Shown: piece by piece, positions 45,644 to 55,485 of the stretch
Numbering within the stretch: the stretch's first letter is position 1
Layout of the letters: each line of letters starts with the position of its first letter
NCBI GenBank assembly: GCA_003693705.1
Contig: RBZT01000127.1
Coordinates: 8,910 to 72,909 of the forward strand
Direction of reading: 5' to 3'
DNA: 64,000 nt
Origin: Polymyxa betae
Lineage: Eukaryota > Endomyxa > Phytomyxea > Plasmodiophorida > Plasmodiophoridae
Notes under the pieces: model-generated
Databases searched by the model: none
What the model was told of the DNA's origin: nothing
Seen by the model: the letters and a program-made list of their open reading frames with translations, nothing else
Translations under genes and position numbers: made by a program

Positions 45644-46699
45644 ATGGGTTTCTCCGCGGAAATTGCCAATGGGAACGAATGGTCAAGCAAAGAAATCCAT
45701 ACTTCCTTTCAATATGCAGAATACCTGCAGCGTCAAATTCATCACAACTTTGGTGGATCTTCACTAGTTCATGTTGGGTTCTTGTATCTATCAGTTGGAC
45801 ATGATTTTGGAAAATCAACAATTCGGTATATTATACTTGTTCCATTCTATGATCCATCTGAGGACTGCTACTACTTTAAAGTTAACAGCCCGTTCGTGTA
45901 TATGCGTGGCTTTGCTGCAGTTGCAAGTTATGAATTCTTTAATCATTTGAAAGACAGTTGGGAACAGTATGCAAAAGAGCTGCCTCAAGGTGCAGGCCAA
46001 GATTCCCTGCTGAAATGCGCCCCTGTTCACATATACAAATTTGAAGGTAATGATGCGAAGAAGCTGGAATATTGCCCAAGTACAAAATCTCCTAACGATT
46101 TCCTGAGTATCTATGATAGTTTCCTTGAGTTCGGGATTCATGGTCCCAGGAATGTTCAAGATGCTATCAGATCTCTTCCTGATTCATTCGACTACAGGGA
46201 ATTTCAATGTCTTGTGGAAAATGCTGTGTACGAGGCCGATGACGCTCTTACAAAACTGAAGGAATGTGTTGAGAGCTATCGCCAGACCTGTCGAAGTTTC
46301 TCATTTCCAACCTTCCAGCTTGAGATTAAGAATCCGATGGATGGTCATTTGCCCTTTCCTGTTAAGAATTTAAGGGTGATCGTCGATGAAACTGGAAATA
46401 GAGTTGGCCCCAGCTCGAATAGCTGCAACGAAGTGTACATCAAGGCTGCTGCAGCAGAGCCTCCCACCTTAATTCACTTGGATTGTATTTGGTCGCTTTT
46501 GTTGAAAAACCTGCCCGATAATTTAAAAACAGACCTCAAAAACAAGAAAGTATTCGAACAGATTATTAAAGCTTACAACGATTTGAAAGTTAAGTATACA
46601 TCATGCAAAGCTATATTATCAATATACAAAAGTTTAATGGGTAAAAGGATCATACGATTAGAATGCATCCGAATCGCCAGAGGACATACCAATCAATAA
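45644..46699 (+). CDS. Orphan 351-codon intronless ORF
   Basis: Long uninterrupted plus-strand ORF starting MGFSAEIANGNEWSSKEIHT at the first ATG. It looks coding: a balanced composition, with predicted mixed alpha/beta regions in the first half (VHVGFLYLSVGHDFGK, IILVPFYDPSEDCYYFKV) and helical, Lys-rich regions near the end (KNLPDNLKTDLKNKK, QIIKAYNDLKVKY). I recognise no catalytic motif, signal peptide or transmembrane helix. All neighbours within 1 kb on either side are frameshifted or truncated ORFs, and this one is intact. This suggests it is either under selection or a younger part of the same insertion. Function unknown. Confidence 0.6.
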   Translation: MGFSAEIANGNEWSSKEIHTSFQYAEYLQRQIHHNFGGSSLVHVGFLYLSVGHDFGKSTIRYIILVPFYDPSEDCYYFKVNSPFVYMRGFAAVASYEFFNHLKDSWEQYAKELPQGAGQDSLLKCAPVHIYKFEGNDAKKLEYCPSTKSPNDFLSIYDSFLEFGIHGPRNVQDAIRSLPDSFDYREFQCLVENAVYEADDALTKLKECVESYRQTCRSFSFPTFQLEIKNPMDGHLPFPVKNLRVIVDETGNRVGPSSNSCNEVYIKAAAAEPPTLIHLDCIWSLLLKNLPDNLKTDLKNKKVFEQIIKAYNDLKVKYTSCKAILSIYKSLMGKRIIRLECIRIARGHTNQ

Positions 46700-46786
46700 A
46701 TAAAGCCGAAATAATGTCTCAGTGAATGCAATTTTAGTTATTAGACTAATATAGATATTTACTCATTTCTACAATCTCAGAATTCG

Positions 46787-47157
46787 ATGGCTCTACTCCA
46801 TCCATTTCAAGTGAAAAGGTCAGAGGTTTTAAAACGTAAAAGGAGTATCAACGAAAGTATCAAGCAAACCGTCGTCAAGAACTTAAACATCTTCGTATTG
46901 ATTTTGATGAAGCTCATGATGTCATAGCTGAACTATTGGTTGAAAATGAATCTGAAAAGGAAATTATTGCATTGCAACATCAATATCACGAAGACGATGA
47001 TGATGACCAACCAGTTCACCCAGAGACGCAGAACGACTGTCATTTGAATTCAAACAATACCATAGATTTTAGTATTACTATCGATAACGAAACAGTTAAA
47101 ACAAACAAGAAGCGTCGTCATAATGAGCTCGAACAGCTGCTTAATGACATAAATTGA
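46787..47157 (+). pseudogene. Short Lys/Arg-rich then acidic ORF, frameshifted
   Basis: From ATG 46787 the frame reads MALLHPFQVKRSEVLKRK and must shift near 46840 to continue as EYQRKYQANRRQELKHLR, then an acidic region (HEDDDDDQPVHPE) and a basic end (KTNKKRRHNELEQLL). The K/R-rich repeats resemble the small basic proteins seen in virus-like and polinton-like elements, but that is only a loose similarity. Confidence 0.35.
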
Positions 47158-47214
47158 CACAATTACTCATTTACTAATCATATCTTTAATGACTCCAAAT
47201 ATTCAATATCCTCT

Positions 47215-47590
47215 TCAATATGTATCACATCGCTGACTAATCTTTTCTCCATGAACTGTTTTCCTTACTCTGAATTTACCTCTCTCGTAAGTAATATCCT
47301 TTGGAAGCGACATCCTAACGATTTGCTCTTTGAACTCCTCTGTCGCTGGCACTTCGAGGTCGTTCATCTTGTGGTTAAAGTGCTTGTTGAACAGCTCTTC
47401 GTCTCGTTCTATAGCATCGTGAATCTTTAGTCGTTCATAGCGATTGGCATTCCGTCGAAGACACACCAGCATACAACACATTCAATCTGGATTATCAATG
47501 TCCTTCCACCCCTAAGACGTGTTGTTTGATTCTTTCAACGTCATTCGTCTGACCATGATACTTTCTATTGACTGTATAAATGCATTTCAT
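47215..47590 (-). pseudogene. Possible GIY-YIG-like start plus arm-type DNA-binding motif, broken
   Basis: The ORF from ATG 47590 reads MKCIYTVNRKYHGQTNDVER then IKQHVLGVEGH before a stop at 47495. The spacing of IYTV, KYHGQT and the Arg/His resembles the start of GIY-YIG endonuclease domains (Y-x-x-x ... Y-I/V-G-x-T ... R ... H). In another frame (47481-47215) follow YERLKIHDAIERDEELFNKH and YERGKFRVRKTVHGEKIS. The two pieces are separated by stops. The GIY-YIG reading is tentative. Confidence 0.3.
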
Positions 47591-47623
47591 CTCCTTATTT
47601 TTGATCCTAAGGACTTGGGGTTC

Positions 47624-47914
47624 TTACTTCGCTGAATATACGCTTGGAAAAGTAACACCTTTGAATTCCTCATAATCAACATGGATGTATTCAAATTTCG
47701 TAGCACGACTCAGCATTGTATAGACATCTCGATTGTTGATAACACGTCCTCCAATTAAATGACAATTCAAGAAGCAGTTGTAATGGTTAGCAGCTGTTCG
47801 TCCTTGATATTTATACATGGTGATGCCGTTGGCCAACTCCAAATGATTCCTGAATGCGAACCACCCATCGATCTCATTCCCCTTATATGATAATCTAATC
47901 TGACCGCCTGCCAA
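47624..47914 (-). pseudogene. Superfamily 1 helicase, C-terminal fragment
   Basis: The frame holds NGITMYKYQGRTAANHYNCF then NRDVYTMLSRATKFEYIHVD. These match motifs of SF1 (Pif1/RecD/TraA-like) helicases: the Y-K-x-Q-G motif and the A-L-S-R-A-like element (here TMLSRATK) at the end of the second RecA-like domain. The Walker A and B regions, which should lie upstream (beyond 47914), are not present, so it is a truncated copy. Helicases with this end occur in viruses, plasmids and mobile elements as well as cellular Pif1. Confidence 0.6.
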
Positions 47915-48195
47915 TAACGAGGCAAGCGAATCTACAGCAGAATAAAGGATCTCCTCTCATATAACAGAACTCGTGTATTAATCATAACTTGAGAACTTAT
48001 TCAATGTGAGATACACAATGTTATTCTGTAGTATCGCTTAACACCCAATATTGAATATTCATTGGCAAGCAGAACGAAATTCATATGACTTCCGATACGA
48101 TCCTCCGATATAATCATCAATTCATGGGTCAAACCACATCATAATTAAATCGTATGATCTTTTGAATCAGGTCTTGTTGTATCATTGATATAATC

Positions 48196-48552
48196 ATGTC
48201 AAAAGAACAAGCATGTATGGCTGCTAATATGTGTGTATTCTTCACATTATTGGTACTAATATTAGCTGTCTATATTCCAAATACATTACGAACTGAACAA
48301 GGAATTCAACAAGCTGCCAAAGCAGCATTAGAAAACATTCATCAAGAATCGGTAATACTATCCAGTTCACAACATCTATTATCACAAGTTCGATATGATA
48401 TTCTGAAATGGAAATTTCAAGATTTTCAAACTCGATTCTCGACATCTAACGTTTTAAAGAAGCCTGAATTGCAGCAATCAATTGAAGATCAGAAGACACT
48501 TTTGTCTCAACTTGAAGCTCGTCTTTCAAACAATAAAGAAGCCCATAGTTAG
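48196..48552 (+). CDS. Small single-pass membrane protein with coiled coil
   Basis: 118 codons, intronless. Residues about 10-28 (NMCVFFTLLVLILAVYIP) form a transmembrane segment near the N-terminus. The remainder is helical with Gln/Leu/Glu heptad-like patterns (QSIEDQKTLLSQLEARL). No homologue recognised. The architecture suggests a tail exposed on one side of an organelle membrane. It could also be a chance ORF, but the hydrophobic segment and codon use look real. Confidence 0.5.
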   Translation: MSKEQACMAANMCVFFTLLVLILAVYIPNTLRTEQGIQQAAKAALENIHQESVILSSSQHLLSQVRYDILKWKFQDFQTRFSTSNVLKKPELQQSIEDQKTLLSQLEARLSNNKEAHS

Positions 48553-48623
48553 ATGATTGTACATACAGGATATATACCTGTAGCAGAGTCAAAGATTTTT
48601 GAAAAATTCTAATATATCTGATA

Positions 48624-48673
48624 TTGATGAATGGCTAATAGAAATGAATATTTGATGAATGGTTAATAGAAAA
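48624..48673. repeat. Tandem duplication with a 28-bp period
   Basis: TTGATGAATGGCTAATAGAA at 48624 recurs at 48652 with one substitution. It lies in the 3' region of the small membrane protein gene. Confidence 0.6.
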
Positions 48674-48718
48674 GTAAACATAACGGTCGTCTAATAAATG
48701 ATTGTGGTTATATTGATT

Positions 48719-49141
48719 TCAATCAGTTTTGGAGATCTGCATGGCATCACCAGCACCAGGAGCCTTCTTAACGACTTTACTGGCCTTAAGAGACTTGTTC
48801 AATTTGTTATAACGAGCAACAGCATAGTTAGCTAGATCAACCCGATAGTAAGATCCAGCCAGCTCCTTACGAACAGCACAGGCAGACTTCTCCTTCTTCA
48901 GAATCATAGCGGCCTTCAGCTTTGATGGGAATCGCGCCGATTTCGTGCGCTTCTTGTTCATGACGACGTTGCCATCGACGACAGAAACATCCAGAGCCTT
49001 CTTGTTGCAGAGACCAGAGAATTTACGAGAATTAACATTGAGAACATTGTAGGGTTCATTGGTTAATGTGATGCCATTGTTCTTGTACAAGAACGAAGAC
49101 GAGTTCTTAACAATGTTCCAGACTACCTCCGAGTTCGACAT
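48719..49141 (-). CDS. RPL28: 60S ribosomal protein eL28 (RPL28)
   Basis: Single exon, 140 codons. The start MSNSEVVWNIVKNSSSFLYK, with NNGITLTNEPYNVLNVNSRK and FSGLCNKKALDVS, is diagnostic of eL28. RVDLANYAVARYNKLNKSLK follows near the end. It is a structural part of the large subunit, absent from Saccharomyces cerevisiae but present in many other eukaryotes, including some fungi. Codon use is more GC-rich and restricted than in neighbours, as for uL2. Confidence 0.93.
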   Translation of the reverse strand: MSNSEVVWNIVKNSSSFLYKNNGITLTNEPYNVLNVNSRKFSGLCNKKALDVSVVDGNVVMNKKRTKSARFPSKLKAAMILKKEKSACAVRKELAGSYYRVDLANYAVARYNKLNKSLKASKVVKKAPGAGDAMQISKTD

Positions 49142-49471
49142 GATATCAGGAAAGATGTGATAAACCTCAACGATAGAGATAGAGAGGACAGAATCTAATC
49201 AAAGTCCGTGACGGACTCCGATATATTATTCATCTAACTATATGATCACCTCTAATATATTTCATCAATACAATCCAATTTATACACGATTATTCTGTTC
49301 CTTATTCCCATCAGCACAGCTATACGAGATATTTGTCAATTCCACCTAAAACCTGCTATTCTAAACTTAATTCATGCAGATTGTAGCTTTTATAAACAGT
49401 CTTGTATGTTATTTAGGTGGAAATGTCCCATACAGACTGATATTAACTTTCATTTTATATCAGAATATTTA

Positions 49472-50359
49472 TTAAGCCTTCTTCTTAGTTTTCATTTTCA
49501 GTACTCGTTTTTGCTGCTGGCTCAGTGCGATTCGCTTCTCCCATTTAACACTGAACTTTCTATAAAGGGCTAGAGCAGCTCGAGCATCTTCAACAGAATT
49601 ATGTGCTCCTTCCTGGATCTCCAAATCCAGATGTTCTTTCGACAAATGTTTTAGCGACTTTAACCCGACCTGGCTTACTATCCTAATATTATGTTGAATT
49701 TCAGCAATAGTAATAATATATCAGCAATATAATATACCTGCTGGTCGTATCTCGAATCAGATGATTTGGATGAGAAAGCATTAATGCTTTAAGATCCGAA
49801 CGAATTGCATGACCAACTAGAATACGTCCATTAATAATATCAGCAACTTTCTGTTGTACATCTTTAAAGCATGGTGCTTGAAGTAAATCACCACGACCAA
49901 TACCGCTGAATTTAGTTCGATGATCTGTAATAGCTTCCATTGGTTTAACTAATGTATCTAATAAAAGCTCTCCATGAAAGTTTACAATTGATACCCTTGC
50001 CAAGGCATCACGTCTTGTTGATGGTCCAACTCCAACCATTTCACAATCGATAGCGAGAACTGACGTTAGACTCGCCTTTCTATTCAACAGATTAATTGCT
50101 GAAATGAGAAAATGTGTGAAAGTTACGGTTGAAGGTTAGGCTCAAGGGTATCGAGGCCTTTCTCGTTGCGTATAAGTTCACAGATGACATCTGAGCTGGT
50201 GTTAGATTTAATGTTAGAAATAGGTTTCTGGGAAATGCTGCATGATGGAGATACTGGCTTCGATTTAGTTGATTTAGCATAACTGGAGGGAACCTTCGGC
50301 TTTCTGGATTTCTTCAAACTTTTCTGGATTTTCGCCCAGTTTGAATCTAGCTTGGTCAT
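49472..50359 (-). CDS. REX4: RNA exonuclease 4 (REX4, DEDDh 3'-5' exonuclease)
   Basis: Three exons on the minus strand. The start is MTKLDSNWAKIQKSLKKSRK, a basic tail. The exonuclease domain has SVLAIDCEMVGVGPSTRRDA (the two acidic residues of ExoI), GHAIRSDLKALML (ExoII) and HNSVEDARAALALYRK (ExoIII, with His and Asp). The end KMKTKKKA is basic. The catalytic D-E-D-D-H set is complete. REX4 family proteins act in pre-rRNA processing in the nucleolus. Introns lie about 50100-50088 (joining LEP to the exonuclease exon) and near 49739-49685. The start is supported by the basic N-terminus typical of the family. Confidence 0.9.
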
Positions 50360-50644
50360 AACTCAAGTAGCAATGATTAAAGAAATCTCAGAAATTTCCA
50401 AATTGAAACAGATTCACGAGTTGAAATGACATCGCTGTCATCAAGTCCGCAGTTCCGCACTTTTTCCCAGAAATTTTCCAATATTTGCGCACATATGAAT
50501 GATACTGTCCTACTGTGTGATAAAAGAGAATTGCGCGCCCTTTTATCCCGATATGACCTTTGTATACTAATTTTTACATCTCATCATTAACATATCCTCG
50601 AGGTCTTATTAGGGCACATCGTGTCCATCATAATTCCTTAGTCT
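50360..50644. promoter_or_regulatory. Divergent promoter region between REX4 and Mif2/CENP-C
   Basis: About 285 bp between two start codons on opposite strands. It has no open reading frame of interest; both promoters must lie here. Confidence 0.5.
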
Positions 50645-52207
50645 ATGCCCAGAGCGTCACCACCCGATAATGCTGGGGCATTTGTCAGCCGTCGTGACCG
50701 TCCCGAACACCAACAGCGTCGTGCTGGTACCGGGCGCCAGATTACCAGCCGGGATTTCGGCGTGCTCGGGCGTCACACCGGTGTTCGTTTGCAGCAGACG
50801 ACGAAGGATTTGGAGGGCTTCGACGACTTAGATCAGGCATGGAATTCTGATAACGATGTTGATCAAGAGAATGCTGGCGCCGTCCAGAATCGCTCTTCGT
50901 TATTTCCTGAATCCCCTTTGTCCATGTCTACAGCCCCGAACGAGCCTGAACCCGCAATTGCTGCAAAGAAGCTGGAATTTGATGGTGACCAGAATGAAGA
51001 CCAGACTGCAGATCTTCCTGATTCACAGCCAGCCAGTGAAAGCGAACCTGAATCTGAACCTGAAGCACCAGAACCAGTTAAAACCAAACCTGTAGCTTCT
51101 CGCACCAAGCAGAATGCCAACAAATCGTCTGAGACTGTGAAGAAAGCATCCAAAAAAGGGAAGAGTAAATCTTCGCCATCCGAAGTTGCTAAGAAGCCTT
51201 CGAAAAAGAATTCGGCGAACGAAGGAGCGAAGAAGAGGAAAGAAAGGGCCTCGAATAAATCTCGTAGTAGTCCTTTGGACAAGAGATTGAGTCCTGCTAA
51301 TATCAGTATAGAGAATGATGAAAATGAAGAACCAGTTCAAGACACAGTTGAAGATTCAGGCAGCTTTACTGAAGACGAGACTGTCAAGGATTCTCCTGTT
51401 GCTGAAATTCCAAAACAATCAAAGAAGGTTCAATCTAAACAGCCTAAAACCAAGAAAGCGGCTTCAACTAAAACGAAGCGCCGACAGACGTTGGTTATTA
51501 TTGATGAGGCTCAACAATCTGGCCTTTTGGATGAAGAGACCATGGTTATCGAGAACGATAAACTCGTCAGACGCAGTCAAAGAGCTCGTTGTAAACCTGT
51601 CGCTTTCTTTCAATGCGAACAGCCGAATTATATTCGGGGTCCCGGCGGTCTGTTTACACTTGATCGTGAGAAAGTCGTCATCAAGCACGTTTCGACACCA
51701 CCAGCTCCACCGGCTCGTCGTATTCGTCAGAAGCGGCGTCGACCTAAATCCTGGGATGAGAGCTCTGATGAAGAAGAAGAGCTGTTGCCATTGTTTGGTG
51801 AAACCAAAGTGATTGGTCCGAATGGTAAAGAGCGACGTCAGATTGTTGCTGTTCGTGCTTCGGATCATGCAATGAGTAAAATCACGACCAAACCGCCAGC
51901 TGGAGAAAAGGCGCAGAGTAAGGATTTGATACCGACCGTTTGTAAATTTGAGGGACTTGATCGGGTTTCTACTGGAATTATACGAATTCCTGCATCAGGA
52001 CAGAAATATGCAGAGACGTCATCCAGGACAGAGGTTTTCTTTGTGGCTTCCTGCGAACGAAATTCATTGCTCGTAAAGATTAATAATAACGAATTCAAGC
52101 TGAGCAAAGGTGATACATTTATGGTTCCAGAAAAGAACTCGTACACGATAAAGAATGTGTCTGGACGTAAACAGGCCGACTTATTCTTTTCTGCCAACAG
52201 AGATTAA
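50645..52207 (+). CDS. MIF2: Inner kinetochore protein Mif2/CENP-C
   Basis: Intronless, 520 codons. The N-terminal region has TGRQITSRDFGVLGRHTGVR, similar to the Mif2 N-terminal segment that contacts other kinetochore proteins. A long acidic/Lys-rich middle with several SxxK/R stretches follows. A CENP-C-type motif reads RRSQRARCKPVAFFQCEQ (about residue 310). The C-terminal cupin dimerisation domain reads VEVFFVASCERNSL-like EVFFVASCERNSLLVKINN, then LSKGDTFMVPEKNSYTIKN. It binds CENP-A nucleosomes at centromeres. The CENP-C motif normally has Tyr-Trp after the Pro; here it is Phe-Phe. The rest of the motif, with its Arg residues, is kept. Confidence 0.88.
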   Translation: MPRASPPDNAGAFVSRRDRPEHQQRRAGTGRQITSRDFGVLGRHTGVRLQQTTKDLEGFDDLDQAWNSDNDVDQENAGAVQNRSSLFPESPLSMSTAPNEPEPAIAAKKLEFDGDQNEDQTADLPDSQPASESEPESEPEAPEPVKTKPVASRTKQNANKSSETVKKASKKGKSKSSPSEVAKKPSKKNSANEGAKKRKERASNKSRSSPLDKRLSPANISIENDENEEPVQDTVEDSGSFTEDETVKDSPVAEIPKQSKKVQSKQPKTKKAASTKTKRRQTLVIIDEAQQSGLLDEETMVIENDKLVRRSQRARCKPVAFFQCEQPNYIRGPGGLFTLDREKVVIKHVSTPPAPPARRIRQKRRRPKSWDESSDEEEELLPLFGETKVIGPNGKERRQIVAVRASDHAMSKITTKPPAGEKAQSKDLIPTVCKFEGLDRVSTGIIRIPASGQKYAETSSRTEVFFVASCERNSLLVKINNNEFKLSKGDTFMVPEKNSYTIKNVSGRKQADLFFSANRD

Positions 52208-52304
52208 TTCAATATTTAATCGAGACTGGCGAGCCGTTGGCCGTTTTTGAATGAAATAAAGTTGGATTAGGTTCGCTTCGGGCGTACCATTGATTGTGAT
52301 AAAG

Positions 52305-55300
52305 ATGATGTCATCGAATAATGCAACATCAAGCAGCAGCTATCCTGTTCAAATGTCAATGACATTGAGACGTCTAACACCATCAACATCTAGTATTGAT
52401 CAACGTGCTCGTTATCGATTCTGGAATGAAGGTTTCTGGATGGAGGTTGGGTGTTATCAACCTCAATCTTCTCATTCAATTCATTGTCTCTTAATTAGAC
52501 AACACCATGCTCACAATGGTCAAACGATTCTTGGACCGTTGTTCAAATTAATTCTGATATAGACAATGTACAATTAGCCTATGGCAGCGTCGTACTGATC
52601 CTTGACTAAATATGAGCGGATTTAGGCGCTGCTGAATAAGATGGCAGGAAATTGTTATGTTGATATTGAGATTGAATCAGGGTCTCGTCCATCGTCAAGT
52701 AATGGTTCACCACCATCTTCATCATCTAAATCATCATCTGCTATTACACCATCACCTTTAATATTCAAGAAGACTGGGACAGGAGCTCGTCTTAATCTCT
52801 CCTGCATCATGTTCGGTGATCTCCAGGTCCAGACATCTGTCGATGCCGCTTTCACCTGCAGCGTCGTACTGGACCGGGCGTTGCTATCGCCCGAGATGTT
52901 ACGATCTCTGCGTCCAGTTGAGCTAAGATTTAAACCAATACGAGATCTGCCTGCCATGTTCGATCGTGAATCAACGTATGTTAAAAGAGAGGTTATAAAG
53001 GAGATGATGGATATAATCTGAGAGGTTTCTTTAGTATACTGTCAATGGAATGGGTCGGGGAGTCCAATACCAAATCTGCAATACGAATGGAATGCAATTC
53101 GTGTGTGCGATTTGTTGATGATAAACTGTTGGAATGGGTTGAAGAGAACCGTCTTAATGTCCATCTTACACAGATTAATGGCGATCAATGTGATCTTGCA
53201 GGTTTAGCATCATTTGATCTATCAGTTCTAACATCTGGTTCTATCAATATAAATCTCACTGAACCCATTGTTCCTGTAAGTCAACAGATTCTGTTAGATC
53301 GCGTTTCTGTTAAAATCCTACAAGAATTATGGCATTGCGAAATTATCAACGGAGCTGCCTTCCAATGCTGCTCAGGTGCTCAATAGACATCGATCATCTA
53401 ATGCAACCAGGCTTGCAATTTTTTCAACCTTCAATCTCTATCTGAATTATATCTTGAATTTAGGAGAAATGTTTTTACAGATTCCGACTGTTATTTGACT
53501 TTGCAATTGAGACTGGCCGAACCCATTAGTATTCTATACTCATCTATATCTTCAGCTGAAAAATGATTTCGGTTTAGGACCACCAACAAAATTGCACGAC
53601 TATACTCGAGCTGTATTCATTATCAACCAATATGGCGATCTAGAACGAATTCGACCCATCCTGAATGCAATCAATGATGTGAACAAAGCGGTTTTGGGCC
53701 CAGATTATCACCTGTTGCAATCCATTTCCGATGAACAAAAGCCTTGTGATTATATAACCGGGTTCCAGGTCCTAAATCAATCTGATTATGATCTAGTTGC
53801 TCATAATAACATGTCTCAACAGATTGTGGATAAAAAGATTCGCATTCTGGTTATCGAAGGTCGACGTTGTGGGCAATCTTTCATGAACGTTCTGCATGCA
53901 TTCGACAAGAGCAATGTCGATAGAACCTCAACCGTCATCTACAATGAAACTGTCACATTTCCTCAAAGGTTCCATCGCTTTTATCTCAATTCTGGACGTT
54001 TTTTATGATTGGATTTCCGCTGACACTTGGCTAATCTGGCTATTAAACATCCTGACTTCCAAACAATTAAGAGTTACTTCAGGTTGTATTCTTTGTACGT
54101 GCGTTTGAAGACGATCTCGTTGAAGACTCCGATCTCGGCAATCATGAAATCGATTCCGTTATATATTAGACATGGGCAGCAGATGTCTCCTGTTTTCATA
54201 GCTGTCAACAAAATAGGACAGGTTGTCGGATTCGTACAATTTCGATACAGTCCTGATTGAATTTCATTTTCAGCTCGAACAATCTCGGCGTATGTATCAA
54301 GCGAAAACGCAAGGCATATTCCCGACTATGGTAGATCTGATTGCAATTGAAAAGAATATGGGCACATTTGTTAGTGATGAAGATATTGGCCTGGAATCGG
54401 GAAATATTCCAACAAATGTGCCGGAATGGAAGCCGTTGCTATCATTGACGTCGCAAGGTCAGGATCAGATCCAGAAATGCATCGATTTGGCACGTAATCA
54501 GTTAATTTCCAAACCCGTCTCGACAACCTCGGTATTGGTGATTAAAACAAATCGGATCTATGAAGTGCTGAGGTTGTTAAAGGAAAATGCAGCAGAAGAT
54601 GATGAGAAACAGGAGGACCCCATGAAGTCAGTTTCCAGAAGGAAACAGTTGCAGCTTCAGCAACCGTTACCTCCTTGGAAGACCATTTACCAATATAGCA
54701 GCCAATCAAGGAATTATACACATTGGTATTTGCAGCATTTAGCTAAGCAATATGAGATAAAGGATCGACATGTAGTTCTGGCTAAGTAAACGTTTCGTCA
54801 TACCGATCATGGAGGAAAACCCATTTTTTTTGTAGGAATGCAGAAAACTTCACATTTTTAAGTGCATTACCAGACCCAACATCTCAAGAACGTGAGAGAC
54901 AAGCTATCCTGGAAAGTCGTAAGAGGTTCATAACTGCAGAAGGATTCAATGGTAGACCGCTGTTTTGAGTCATATTTGAGCTTCGGATGAAAACAGTTGA
55001 ACAGTGTATCCATTTCGTCGAGGCGGACACCCAAAAGAACCCAGCGCTCTACGTATTGAGGGTCAGAATCACCAGTCTGAACGAAATAATGACATCTGAA
55101 TATGTGCGACATTAGAGCTGAAGGAACCTTGGCTTGAGAAGAATTCTGTTATTCGTAGATCTAGAAAGCCAACCGTAGATTTTAACACAGTCCCAGCAAA
55201 ATGCCGGGAGTTTGGATATCCAGGCAATAAGGTTATGAAATATACAACGAAAAGCCAAGCCTCCTGACAGCCTTACAGGAATGGCATAAGTCTGTACATA

Positions 55301-55485
55301 ATTGCCCTTTGGATCCAGCCGTCAAGCGATCAAAAGGCGTCGGGCCGCAGCCAATGGAAATAGCGGCAAGGGGGAGCAGATCATGCAGAATCACGAAACG
55401 GATCGATGATCTCATCAGAATGGAGCCAATACTGAAAGATAAGCCTATTAAACAAGGGCTACGTTTCGATAAAATTTATATCTGA
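52305..55485 (+). CDS. CFAP92-like (DUF4550 family) cilia/flagella-associated protein
   Basis: Several exons on the plus strand starting MMSSNNATSSSSYPVQMSMT. Later exons read PLIFKKTGTGARLNLSCIMF, VVLDRALLSPEMLRSLRPVE and LHDYTRAVFIINQYGDLERI. ISDEQKPCDYITGFQVLNQS, then RILVIEGRRCGQSFMNVLHA and FPTMVDLIAIEKNMGTFVSD are present too. From memory these match the CFAP92/KIAA1257 order (a C2-like start, the DYLTGFH...LFVLEGL-like segment, the later ...AEMI..EKNYG segment). The final exon ends KQGLRFDKIYI at 55485, 10 bp past the end of VPS18 on the other strand. Exon joins are only partly solved, and one may be broken. If correct, the gene implies a ciliated or flagellated life stage. Confidence 0.6.

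Noticed and set aside
50863-51340. Minus-strand ORFs of 105-139 codons
   Set aside because: Antisense to the Lys/Glu-rich part of Mif2/CENP-C; Phe/Leu-rich products are typical shadows.
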